Assembly: GCA_017615495.1 (NCBI GenBank)
Contig: JAGAAA010000109.1
Location: 1-26,877, forward strand
Direction of reading: 5' to 3'
Length of the DNA: 26,877 bases
Source: Clostridia bacterium
GTDB taxonomy: Bacteria; Bacillota; Clostridia; Christensenellales; CAG-1252
The notes below the pieces were generated by a model that saw only the letters and a program-made list of their open reading frames with translations, did no database searches and was not told where the DNA came from. The first letter of the stretch is position 1, and each line of letters starts with the position of its first letter. This document shows, in pieces, positions 15,511 to 21,943 of the stretch. The position numbers and the translations under genes are program-made.

Positions 15511-16415
15511 AAACGCTCTTTCAAGTCACTCGTCGCAATTTGAAACTTTTCTTCAGGGATAAGGGGCTGTTCTTCTCCTCCTTGATCACCCCGATCATCT
15601 TGCTCGTGCTGTACGCCGCTTTTCTTGCCAAGGTTTACTTGGAGAGTTTCAGCGCCGCGCTGCCGCCCGACTTCTCCATCCCGCAAAAACTCATTGACGG
15701 CACGGTGTTCAGCCAGCTGATCTCCTCGCTTCTTGCGGTATGTTGCGTGACGGAATCCTTCTGCGCCAACTTGATCATGATCATGGACAAAGCCAACGGC
15801 AACATCAGGGACTTTACCGTTTCGCCCGTAAGGCGCAGCGTTCTCGCCGCCGGTTACTACCTCGCGGCTGCCGCTTGCACCCTGATCATCACTTTTACCG
15901 CTTTGGGCGCCTGCTTTATTTACCTTGCCACGCAAGGCTGGTACCTGACCTTCGGCGACGTACTTCTCGTCATCCTCGACGTGGTGCTGCTTACATTGTT
16001 TGGCACGGCTATTTCCTCTTGCGTAAACTTCTTTTTGACCACCAACGGGCAAGCCTCTGCGGTGGGCACCATCGTCAGCGCGGGATACGGCTTCGTTTCG
16101 GGCGCGTATATGCCTATTTCCACCTTTGGAAGCGGGCTTAGAAACACCTTGATGTTCCTGCCCGGCACCTACGGCACGGGGCTGCTTAAAAACCGCCTGA
16201 TGCGCGGCGTATTTGCCGAAATGGAAAAGGTGGGCTTCACCAAGGAAGTTGTGGAAGGCATCAAAGACAGCGTGGATTGCAACCTCTATTTCTTCGGCAA
16301 AAACGTGCCCCATTGGGTGATGGCGGCTGTCCTCGTCGGCTCCATCGTGTTCTTCACGGGGCTGTTTGTCCTGTTCCACCTGTTGACCAAAAAGAAGCGT
16401 CCTTCCGGCGTTTGA
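15507..16415 (+). CDS. ABC-2 type transporter permease
   Basis: The 302-residue membrane protein is the translocation partner of the ATPase before it. It has an N-terminal cytoplasmic segment (about 1-22) ending in RDKG, a first helix (about 24-42), an external segment of about 40 residues, and a block of five further helices. The ANGNIRDFTVSPVRRSVLAAGYY segment (from about residue 94) is the typical ABC-2 cytoplasmic loop that contacts the ATPase. Translation is likely coupled to the ATPase through the ATGA overlap. The two genes form a complete exporter ending at the terminator near 16435. Confidence 0.94.
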   Translation: MKTLFQVTRRNLKLFFRDKGLFFSSLITPIILLVLYAAFLAKVYLESFSAALPPDFSIPQKLIDGTVFSQLISSLLAVCCVTESFCANLIMIMDKANGNIRDFTVSPVRRSVLAAGYYLAAAACTLIITFTALGACFIYLATQGWYLTFGDVLLVILDVVLLTLFGTAISSCVNFFLTTNGQASAVGTIVSAGYGFVSGAYMPISTFGSGLRNTLMFLPGTYGTGLLKNRLMRGVFAEMEKVGFTKEVVEGIKDSVDCNLYFFGKNVPHWVMAAVLVGSIVFFTGLFVLFHLLTKKKRPSGV

Positions 16416-16434
16416 ATTTGATAAATGACAAAAC

Positions 16435-16465
16435 AAAAAACCGTGCTTTAAAAGCACGGTTTTTT
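16435..16465. terminator. Bidirectional terminator between the ABC exporter and rpmA
   Basis: A 9-bp GC-containing stem (CCGTGCTTT / AAAGCACGG) around a single A is flanked by six A and six T, so it works as stem plus U-run on both strands. It separates the convergent ABC exporter (+) and rplU-prp-rpmA (-) units. Confidence 0.94.
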
Positions 16466-16486
16466 AATACTCGTTTGACGGATAAC

Positions 16487-16768
16487 TTATTCGGCCTTTG
16501 CGTACACGCTGACCTGTTTCTTATCCTTGCCCACTCTCTCGAAACGAACGACGCCGTCGATCAAAGCAAAGAGGGTATCATCCTTGCCGCGGCCCACGTT
16601 GGTTCCGGGATGGATCTTGGTGCCCCTTTGTCTGACGAGGATGTTGCCGGCAAGCACGAACTGACCGTCCGAACGCTTTGCGCCCAACCTTTGAGCAGCG
16701 CTATCTCTGCCGTTTCTCGAACTACCTACGCCCTTTTTATGAGCGAAAAGTTGCAATTTGATAAACAT
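16487..16768 (-). CDS. rpmA: 50S ribosomal protein L27 with cleavable N-terminal extension
   Basis: The 93-residue protein is L27, which reaches the peptidyl-transferase centre with its N-terminus. The sequence begins MFIKLQLF and then AHKKGVGSSRNGRDS, the standard start of mature L27. The eight-residue extension ending in Phe matches the Firmicutes type removed by the Prp protease between Phe and Ala; here that would be after Phe8. The gene for Prp lies directly upstream with a single-base gap, and GGAGG is inside the end of prp. It is the last gene of the unit rplU-prp-rpmA. Confidence 0.98.
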   Translation of the reverse strand: MFIKLQLFAHKKGVGSSRNGRDSAAQRLGAKRSDGQFVLAGNILVRQRGTKIHPGTNVGRGKDDTLFALIDGVVRFERVGKDKKQVSVYAKAE

Positions 16769-16769
16769 A

Positions 16770-17099
16770 TCACTTTACCTCCACTTCAATGTACTCCGAA
16801 TAGCCTTCTTGAAGGTCCGAAACGCTTACGAGAAGCGTCTTGAGGATCACGTTGCAATCGTGCTGCTCACGCTCACCGAGATTTTTCGGAAGAGCAAGGA
16901 ACAAACTGCCCTTTTCCTCATTCACACGATACTCTGCTTTTACCCCCGCGACTTTGCGTACGCCAAGCGCCGCGCCTTGCAGGAGAGCCGAAACCGCCGC
17001 GCAGACGATGTCTTCACCGCGATTTGCGTACCCTGTGTGACCATCACACTCTATTCGGACGAAATCTTCGCCTTGTTTATGAAATACGATCTTCGTCAT
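16770..17099 (-). CDS. prp: Ribosomal-processing cysteine protease Prp
   Basis: The 109-residue Prp (YsxB family) cuts the N-terminal extension from L27, a step needed for functional ribosomes in staphylococci. The catalytic pair is visible: His21 in the GHTGYA segment and Cys33 in EDIVCAAVSAL. It lies between rplU and rpmA as in Bacillus and Staphylococcus. The ATG overlaps the rplU stop as TAATG, so translation is probably coupled. The neighbouring L27 has the matching cleavage site, which fixes the function with high confidence. Confidence 0.96.
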   Translation of the reverse strand: MTKIVFHKQGEDFVRIECDGHTGYANRGEDIVCAAVSALLQGAALGVRKVAGVKAEYRVNEEKGSLFLALPKNLGEREQHDCNVILKTLLVSVSDLQEGYSEYIEVEVK

Positions 17100-17404
17100 T
17101 ATTTGACGATCGACTTGATCTGTACTGTCGTAAACGGCTGCCTATGACCTTGACGCTTGCGCTCGTTTTTCTTTGCCTTATACTTGAAAACGATGATCTT
17201 CTTGCCTTTGCCCTGCGCGAGCACTTCCGCTTCTGCGTAAGCGCCTGCGACCGTGTTACCGGCGGAAACACCGCTTTCATCGCTGAGCATGATAACGTCA
17301 AACTTCACGGTGTCACCGACGTTGGCCTCGAGTTTTTCAACGTCGAGCTTCATGCCGTTCTCCACCTTATACTGCTTGCCACCTGTTGCGATAATTGCGT
17401 ACAT
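17099..17404 (-). CDS. rplU: 50S ribosomal protein L21
   Basis: The 101-residue protein is L21, an early-binding large-subunit protein that contacts 23S rRNA. It begins MYAIIATGGKQYKVENG and ends with the GHRQPFTTVQIKSI segment, both family hallmarks. GGAGG lies 6 bp before the ATG. It is the first gene of the ribosomal unit and has its own promoter at 17514-17485. Confidence 0.98.
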   Translation of the reverse strand: MYAIIATGGKQYKVENGMKLDVEKLEANVGDTVKFDVIMLSDESGVSAGNTVAGAYAEAEVLAQGKGKKIIVFKYKAKKNERKRQGHRQPFTTVQIKSIVK

Positions 17405-17478
17405 AATTTACCTCCTCTTACCAGTCTCGCTGAACGGGGTGGGCATACTGCCACTTTGGACCCTTGTCATGCGGCTCA
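17405..17478 (-). ncRNA. Candidate L21 leader RNA element upstream of rplU
   Basis: The 5' untranslated region of about 74 nt holds a hairpin GTGGC agtat GCCCAC (17454-17439, one bulge). A partly transcribed pairing, GACCTTG with CAAGGGTC (17483-17477 / 17466-17459), lies just before it. Firmicutes commonly carry an autoregulatory L21 leader at this place. Position and size fit, but I cannot confirm the family consensus by eye. Confidence 0.4.
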
Positions 17479-17484
17479 AGGTCT

Positions 17485-17514
17485 ATGTTATCATTTTAAA
17501 AGGGCGACTGTCAA
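17485..17514 (-). promoter_or_regulatory. Promoter of rplU-prp-rpmA
   Basis: A perfect TTGACA (17514-17509) is followed after 18 bp by TAACAT (17490-17485), which is preceded by TG one base upstream and so forms an extended -10. This gives the ribosomal unit a start of its own, separate from maf and the MreB-like gene upstream. Confidence 0.75.
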
Positions 17515-17588
17515 ACAAAATTATGCAGTCTATATAAATAAAATATATTTATTTGCGCTTTTCGGGTAAAAATTTCTTATTCGCCCCG

Positions 17589-18584
17589 TCAGAGCATCTT
17601 GTACATCCTATCCCTATCGTCAAAGAAGGCAAGCGCACCGAGCGCGATCGCTTCGTCGGGATTCTTGGGGACGAGCACTTTCATCTTCAAACGGTCGCCG
17701 AGGAAATCCGCCACGCCGTCCGAGAACGCAAAGCCGCCGCAAAGGGTGATGCCCGCGTTGTAAACGTCGAGGATAAACTTCTCCGGGCACATCATCGAAA
17801 CGCTTTCCACCACCGTCGCAAACGAGGTCAACACAGAGGTCATCATAGGCGCGATCTCCCCCGACGTGATCTCCGCCTGCGCGGGGCTGTCATCCACGAG
17901 GTTGCGACCCGAAACGTCGGCGCTCATCGTCTGACCGGAATAGAAGGAGCCGATTTTGGTGCGAAGTTCTTCCGCGCGCGCCGGAGAAATGCCCAAGCGG
18001 TAATTTTCGGCAATATAAGCGCAGATCTTTTCATCGATGGCGTTGCCACACATCGTGACGGAGCACCCCGTAATGATGCCGCTCGGTCCGACGATGGCAA
18101 CGTCGGAAACGGACGCGCCGAAGGTGGCGATCAGGTTGTAATCGCAGGAAAGTTGCGAGCTTACGGCAATGGGCGTTTCCATCAAGATCGGGCTCTTCAA
18201 GCCCACTTCCGCAAGGACGTTTTCATAGTTTTTACGTTCCACCACCGAGGTGCCGCAAGCAATGGTGGCGATCACTTCGGGACGAGGAGAAAACAAGCCT
18301 CTCTTGGGGAGCGCTTTGCGCAAAAAGTCCTTGAGCATCAAGATCGCGGCGTCGGAATCTTCAATAAAGCCCCCTTTGACGGGATGCACGAGGACGGCGA
18401 GCGGGTCTCTGTCTCTGCCGCGCATATAACGCTTGGCGTCAAACCCGGAAGCGTAAAACTTGACCTTTTTGCCTTGACGGGCAAGCGCGACAACCGTCGG
18501 TTCCTTCAAAACGACGCCCTTTCCATGCAAGGCGATGACGGTTTGCGCGTATCCCATGTCGATCACGATTTCATTTGTAAACAT
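17589..18584 (-). CDS. Divergent MreB-like actin-fold protein with altered nucleotide motifs
   Basis: The 331-residue protein aligns by eye with MreB along its length: EPTVVALARQGKKVKFYASGFDAKR at about 28-52, an HPVKGGFIEDSDAA segment (67-80), METPIA (135-140, position of the MreB catalytic Glu), GNAIDEKICAYI (180-191), RAEELRTKIG (203-212) and LCGG (281-284). The nucleotide motifs are unusual. The first phosphate loop reads IDMGYAQT where MreB has DLGTANT, and the second reads TFGASVSD where MreB has DIGGGTTE. It may be a non-hydrolysing or slow MreB paralogue. The start at 18584 has GGGAG 6 bp upstream and lies 1 bp after maf; the open frame back to 18731 is inside maf. No mreC or mreD follows. 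Confidence 0.8.
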   Translation of the reverse strand: MFTNEIVIDMGYAQTVIALHGKGVVLKEPTVVALARQGKKVKFYASGFDAKRYMRGRDRDPLAVLVHPVKGGFIEDSDAAILMLKDFLRKALPKRGLFSPRPEVIATIACGTSVVERKNYENVLAEVGLKSPILMETPIAVSSQLSCDYNLIATFGASVSDVAIVGPSGIITGCSVTMCGNAIDEKICAYIAENYRLGISPARAEELRTKIGSFYSGQTMSADVSGRNLVDDSPAQAEITSGEIAPMMTSVLTSFATVVESVSMMCPEKFILDVYNAGITLCGGFAFSDGVADFLGDRLKMKVLVPKNPDEAIALGALAFFDDRDRMYKML

Positions 18585-18585
18585 T

Positions 18586-19131
18586 TTAAACTCCCATTTC
18601 CTTGAGGATGACCTCAAGCTTTTCCGTCGGCAACCCCATGATGGTATCGAAGCTGCCTTGGTATCTTTCCACGACGATGCCGTCTTGAACGCCGTACGCA
18701 CCCGCTTTGTCCAGCGGAGCGAATTCTTCAACGTACCGCTCGATCTCCTCGTCGGACAGTTTTTTAAACAAAACGTCGGCGCGGTCGTAAAAAACGCGTT
18801 CGACCTTGCCCTTTTTCAAGCAAACGCCGGTATAAACCGAATGCCATACGCCGGAAAGCTCCTTCAGCATCTCAAAGGCTTCCGCCGCATCCTTGGGCTT
18901 GCCGTAGTACTTGCCCTTACGGTAAACGATGGTATCCGAGGATATCACTAAGCGATTGTCCTCGCAAACGGATTCCCCCTTCTTTTTCGCAAGATCCATC
19001 ACGCGAAGATGCGGACGACGATACGCTGATCTTTCCTCCGCGGAGGACGATGTTACGTCAAAATCTTCGACCACCTTATGAAGAAGAGCGCGACGCCGCG
19101 GCGAGGCGGAACACAACAACACGTTTGCCAT
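18586..19131 (-). CDS. maf: Maf-family nucleoside triphosphate pyrophosphatase
   Basis: The 181-residue protein is a Maf house-cleaning enzyme that hydrolyses non-canonical or excess nucleoside triphosphates to the monophosphate and is tied to septum formation. The motifs are SASPRR (8-13), SSDTIV (64-69, with the catalytic Asp66), KPKD (78-81), DKAGAYGVQ (141-149) and GSFDTIMGLP (159-168). The ATG at 19131 is preferred over a TTG at 19146 because that TTG overlaps a perfect -10 box. The chosen ATG has no Shine-Dalgarno and lies where transcription is expected to begin. It is followed after 1 bp by the MreB-like gene, as in the maf-mreB neighbourhoods of other Firmicutes. Confidence 0.94.
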   Translation of the reverse strand: MANVLLCSASPRRRALLHKVVEDFDVTSSSAEERSAYRRPHLRVMDLAKKKGESVCEDNRLVISSDTIVYRKGKYYGKPKDAAEAFEMLKELSGVWHSVYTGVCLKKGKVERVFYDRADVLFKKLSDEEIERYVEEFAPLDKAGAYGVQDGIVVERYQGSFDTIMGLPTEKLEVILKEMGV

Positions 19132-19137
19132 AATGTT

Positions 19138-19166
19138 ATTATACAATACTTATTCGAAGTTGTAAA
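19138..19166 (-). promoter_or_regulatory. Promoter of maf, predicted to give a leaderless mRNA
   Basis: TTTACA (19166-19161), a 17-bp spacer and a perfect TATAAT (19143-19138) lead to the ATG only 6 bp later. The usual start, 7 bp beyond the -10, is the A of the ATG at 19131. Confidence 0.82.
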
Positions 19167-19290
19167 GAAAGACTTTTGAAAGCATCTTGACCGCTAAAAG
19201 TCAAAAAGTCCCTAAAGAGTCCCTAGAAAAGCATCAAAAAAACGGCGGCTTTTGATCATATTTTTACAAAAACAAATCATACATATCGTT

Positions 19291-19767
19291 ATGCGTTGGT
19301 ACAAGCGTTCCGTGGTGTTTGCCGTCGGGCTTTTTTCAGAGCTCATCGTCGCGACGATATCTTGCCTGTTGATAAAAGAGAACCGCGCGTGGCTGCAAAA
19401 CCTCGTTTTGCCTTATTTTGCGCCGCGATCTTTTCTCTTTTATGCAGTCTTGATGGAGGTAAGGTATCTTTCCGCCGCGGCGGCGCTCGCCCTCTACGTA
19501 AATGCGCTAAAAGAGCTGCCAAAAGGCTTGTTTTTGACTTGTTTGGAAGGCGCAGCCGAAACCGTCACTCTTTTGTTCTTTTTCAAATTCACTTATGAGA
19601 TCACTGCGTTTTTTCTTGCGACGGCAACGATGGTTTTGTCCGTCGTGAACAACCTTTTGTTCCTTTCCAAAAACGACGCCGGCGGCATCTTTCACCTGCC
19701 TGCGACCCTTGTCACCCTTTACTTTTGGACGGTAATCTACTGCATTCTGTCCCTAAACTTCGCTTGA
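19291..19767 (+). CDS. Divergent TspO/MBR-family-like membrane protein
   Basis: The 158-residue protein has five hydrophobic segments and the length of TspO (about 155-160). The segment NRAWLQNLVLPYFAPRSFLF (31-50) resembles the WYxxLxxPxFxPPxWxF signature of the tryptophan-rich sensory protein family, and the C-terminal YFWTVIYCILSLN segment resembles its ending. Several signature Pro and Trp residues are replaced, so this is a remote member at best. TspO proteins bind porphyrins or other small molecules in membranes. The ATG at 19291 gives the family length but has no clear ribosome site; a TTG at 19252 would add 13 residues. It could also be an unrelated small membrane protein. Confidence 0.6.
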   Translation: MRWYKRSVVFAVGLFSELIVATISCLLIKENRAWLQNLVLPYFAPRSFLFYAVLMEVRYLSAAAALALYVNALKELPKGLFLTCLEGAAETVTLLFFFKFTYEITAFFLATATMVLSVVNNLLFLSKNDAGGIFHLPATLVTLYFWTVIYCILSLNFA

Positions 19768-19779
19768 TGCCGCCCTTGC

Positions 19780-19836
19780 TTTGACATTTATGTCAAAACA
19801 CTTGAAAAAAGTGTTGAATATTGATATAATCAATAT
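19780..19836 (+). promoter_or_regulatory. coaX promoter covered by three adjacent inverted repeats; leaderless start
   Basis: TTGAAA (19802-19807), a 17-bp spacer and TATAAT (19825-19830) with TG at 19822-19823 form a strong extended promoter. The -10 ends 6 bp before the ATG at 19837, so the mRNA probably starts at the ATG. Three perfect inverted repeats lie side by side: TTTGACA/TGTCAAA (19780-19797), AACACTT/AAGTGTT (19797-19815, over the -35) and ATATTGAT/ATCAATAT (19818-19836, around the -10). Confidence 0.75.
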
Positions 19837-20604
19837 ATGTTACTTGCAATGGACGTAGGAAATACCAATATCAAACTCGCGCTTTTTGACGGCGCGGTGA
19901 TGCGCTCCAGCTGGAGGATCTCCGCAACGATAGCTCGTACTGCGGACGAATTCGGCATCGCTTTCCGCGATATTTTCTCCGCGCACGGCTACACCTTTTC
20001 CGACGTGGACGGCATCATCATCAGTTCCGTCGTCCCAACGTTGAATTACACCATCGAACACGCCTGCACTTACTATATGAACATCAAACCCATCATGATC
20101 GATTCTTCGGTCAAAACGGGGTTGAAGATCGGTTACGCCGTTCCCAAGACGCTCGGCGCGGATAGAATTGCTTCTTCCACCGCGGCGTTTCATCTGTACG
20201 GTGCCCCCGCTATCGTGGTGGATATGGGCACTGCCACCACTTTTAACGTGATCTCGCGCGACGGCATCCTCTTAGGCGGCGCCATCGCTCCCGGTATGAA
20301 AACCAGCTTGGACGCCCTCGTTTCGCACGCGTCCCAGCTCCCCTTGGTGGAGCTTTCGCTTCCCTCTTCCCCCATTGGCACAAACACCATTACAAATATG
20401 CAATCCGGCATCATTTACGGCTACCGCGGGCTTGTTGAAAACGTGGTGAAGGAGATCAAGAAGGAGATCGGCGAGGATGCAAAAGTAGTTGCCACCGGCG
20501 GTTTGACCAGCGTTATTTTATCCGAAACCAACGATTTTATCGATCATTACGATCGCGCGCTTACCTTGAAAGGTTTGCAAATCATCTACGAACTTAACAA
20601 ATAG
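19837..20604 (+). CDS. coaX: Type III pantothenate kinase
   Basis: CoaX phosphorylates pantothenate with ATP, the first step of coenzyme A synthesis. It is the type that is not inhibited by CoA and needs a monovalent cation. The 255-residue protein shows DVGNTN (6-11, phosphate loop), GADR (107-110, with the catalytic Asp109), VDMGTATTFN (128-137), GGAIAPG (147-153) and GGLTS (221-225). The length is typical. It has no Shine-Dalgarno site and its ATG falls at the predicted transcription start. Its stop codon overlaps AGGAGG, the ribosome site of hom, so the two genes form an operon joining CoA and amino-acid synthesis. Confidence 0.97.
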   Translation: MLLAMDVGNTNIKLALFDGAVMRSSWRISATIARTADEFGIAFRDIFSAHGYTFSDVDGIIISSVVPTLNYTIEHACTYYMNIKPIMIDSSVKTGLKIGYAVPKTLGADRIASSTAAFHLYGAPAIVVDMGTATTFNVISRDGILLGGAIAPGMKTSLDALVSHASQLPLVELSLPSSPIGTNTITNMQSGIIYGYRGLVENVVKEIKKEIGEDAKVVATGGLTSVILSETNDFIDHYDRALTLKGLQIIYELNK

Positions 20605-20613
20605 GAGGACACT

Positions 20614-21885
20614 ATGAAAAAAGTAGGTATTGCCCTGCTTGGGCTTGGCGTCGTCGGAAGCGGCACCTATCGCATCTTAAAAAGCAAAGCGGAAAACATC
20701 AAACGCGATTACGGCGTGGACCTCGAAGTCAGGCAAGTCCTTGAAAAGGATCTTTCTAAGGCGGAAGCCTTGGGCATCGACCTCAAAATCGTTTCTTGCG
20801 ACATCGCAAACGTCATAAACGACAAGGAGATCTCCGTCGTGGCGGAATTCTTTGGCGGCATCGAGCCGGCAAGAACCTTTTTGATCGCCTGCTTAAAAGC
20901 CGGCAAGAGCGTGGTCACTTCCAACAAGGAGCTTTTTTCCAAGCATTGGCCGGAGCTTGAAGCCGCGGCAAAAGAAACGGGCGCGGGCATCTACTTTGAA
21001 GCGTCCTGCGGCGGTGGGGTGCCAATCATTCGCGCCCTGCATGAGAGCTGCCAGGGCAACGACATCCTTGAGATCAAGGGCATCGTAAACGGCACCACCA
21101 ACTACATTCTCTCCAACATGAGCGAGAAAGGCAGCGACTACAACGAAACTTTGAAGGAAGCGCAACGCTTGGGCTATGCGGAAGCAAACCCCTCTGCGGA
21201 CGTGGACGGCTTTGACAGCACGTACAAGCTTTCCATTCTCTCTTCCCTTTCCTTCCGTAAACGCGTCCCCTACACCGCCATTTACCGCGAAGGCATCAGC
21301 GGCGTCACCAAAGAGGACATCAAGTTCGGTAAGGAATTCGGCTTAACCGTCAAGCTGCTTGCCATCAGCAAGAACGTAAACGGCAAGATCGAAGCGCACG
21401 TTTACCCCGCTTTCATCCCCGATGATCATCCGCTCGCCAAAGTTTCCGGCGCGTTTAACGGCATTTACGTCGTGGGCGACAACGTGGGTGAATTGATGTT
21501 TTACGGCAAGGGCGCGGGCGACCTGCCCACCGGCAGCGCCATCGTTTCCGACATCGTTTACGCCGCCACGCACGACACGCACAAGCGTTACCCCTTCATC
21601 TTGGAAGAGGAAGCCAACGACTTCAACAACGATTTTGAAAGCGAGTACTTCATCCGCTTGGTGGCAAAGGATCAGACGGGCGTTCTCTCCGAGATCACCG
21701 GCATCCTAGGCAAGGCGGGCATCAGCATCGATTCTATGGTGCAAAAAGCGGGCTCTCATGGACAAGCGACCATCGTTTTGATCACGCAAAAGACCACGGA
21801 ATTGACCTTCAAAAATGTCCTTGACGCCTTGAAGAAATCTTCCTGCATCAGCGAAGTTTGCAACGTGATCCGCGTTGAAAAATAA
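20614..21885 (+). CDS. hom: Homoserine dehydrogenase with C-terminal ACT domain
   Basis: Hom reduces aspartate semialdehyde to homoserine with NAD(P)H, the branch point toward threonine and methionine. The 423-residue protein contains the Rossmann start GLGVVGSG (10-17), TSNKEL with the conserved Lys105, GIVNGTTNYIL (156-166), VDGFDSTYKLSIL (197-209, with the catalytic Lys205) and GKGAGDLPTGSAIVSDI (298-314). Residues about 343-420 form an ACT domain that in related enzymes senses threonine, so feedback inhibition is likely. AGGAGG lies 8 bp before the ATG. The gene starts 9 bp after coaX and is followed by a bidirectional terminator. Confidence 0.97.
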   Translation: MKKVGIALLGLGVVGSGTYRILKSKAENIKRDYGVDLEVRQVLEKDLSKAEALGIDLKIVSCDIANVINDKEISVVAEFFGGIEPARTFLIACLKAGKSVVTSNKELFSKHWPELEAAAKETGAGIYFEASCGGGVPIIRALHESCQGNDILEIKGIVNGTTNYILSNMSEKGSDYNETLKEAQRLGYAEANPSADVDGFDSTYKLSILSSLSFRKRVPYTAIYREGISGVTKEDIKFGKEFGLTVKLLAISKNVNGKIEAHVYPAFIPDDHPLAKVSGAFNGIYVVGDNVGELMFYGKGAGDLPTGSAIVSDIVYAATHDTHKRYPFILEEEANDFNNDFESEYFIRLVAKDQTGVLSEITGILGKAGISIDSMVQKAGSHGQATIVLITQKTTELTFKNVLDALKKSSCISEVCNVIRVEK

Positions 21886-21892
21886 GTAATTA

Positions 21893-21935
21893 CAAAAAAA
21901 AGTCCGTCGCATATCCGTGCGGCGGACTTTTTTTA
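21893..21935. terminator. Bidirectional terminator between hom and the MBG-like surface protein gene
   Basis: A 10-bp stem (AGTCCGTCGC at 21901-21910 with GCGGCGGACT at 21919-21928, one T-G wobble) and an 8-nt loop is flanked by eight A and about eight T, so it serves both convergent genes. Confidence 0.93.
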
Positions 21936-21943
21936 CGCTCTTA

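Noticed and set aside
17530..17560. Possible terminator between the MreB-like gene and the rplU promoter
   Set aside because: The only hairpin is made of A/T pairs with no GC stem and no clear U-run, so read-through from maf into rplU cannot be excluded or shown.
18585..18731. 49-residue extension of the MreB-like protein
   Set aside because: It overlaps maf fully, is Lys/Arg/Ser-rich and has no ribosome site. The ATG at 18584 begins the actin-like fold directly and has GGGAG.
19132..19146. TTG start of maf at 19146
   Set aside because: The codon overlaps a perfect TATAAT, so it would not be in the mRNA. Maf proteins begin a few residues before SASPRR, as the ATG at 19131 does.
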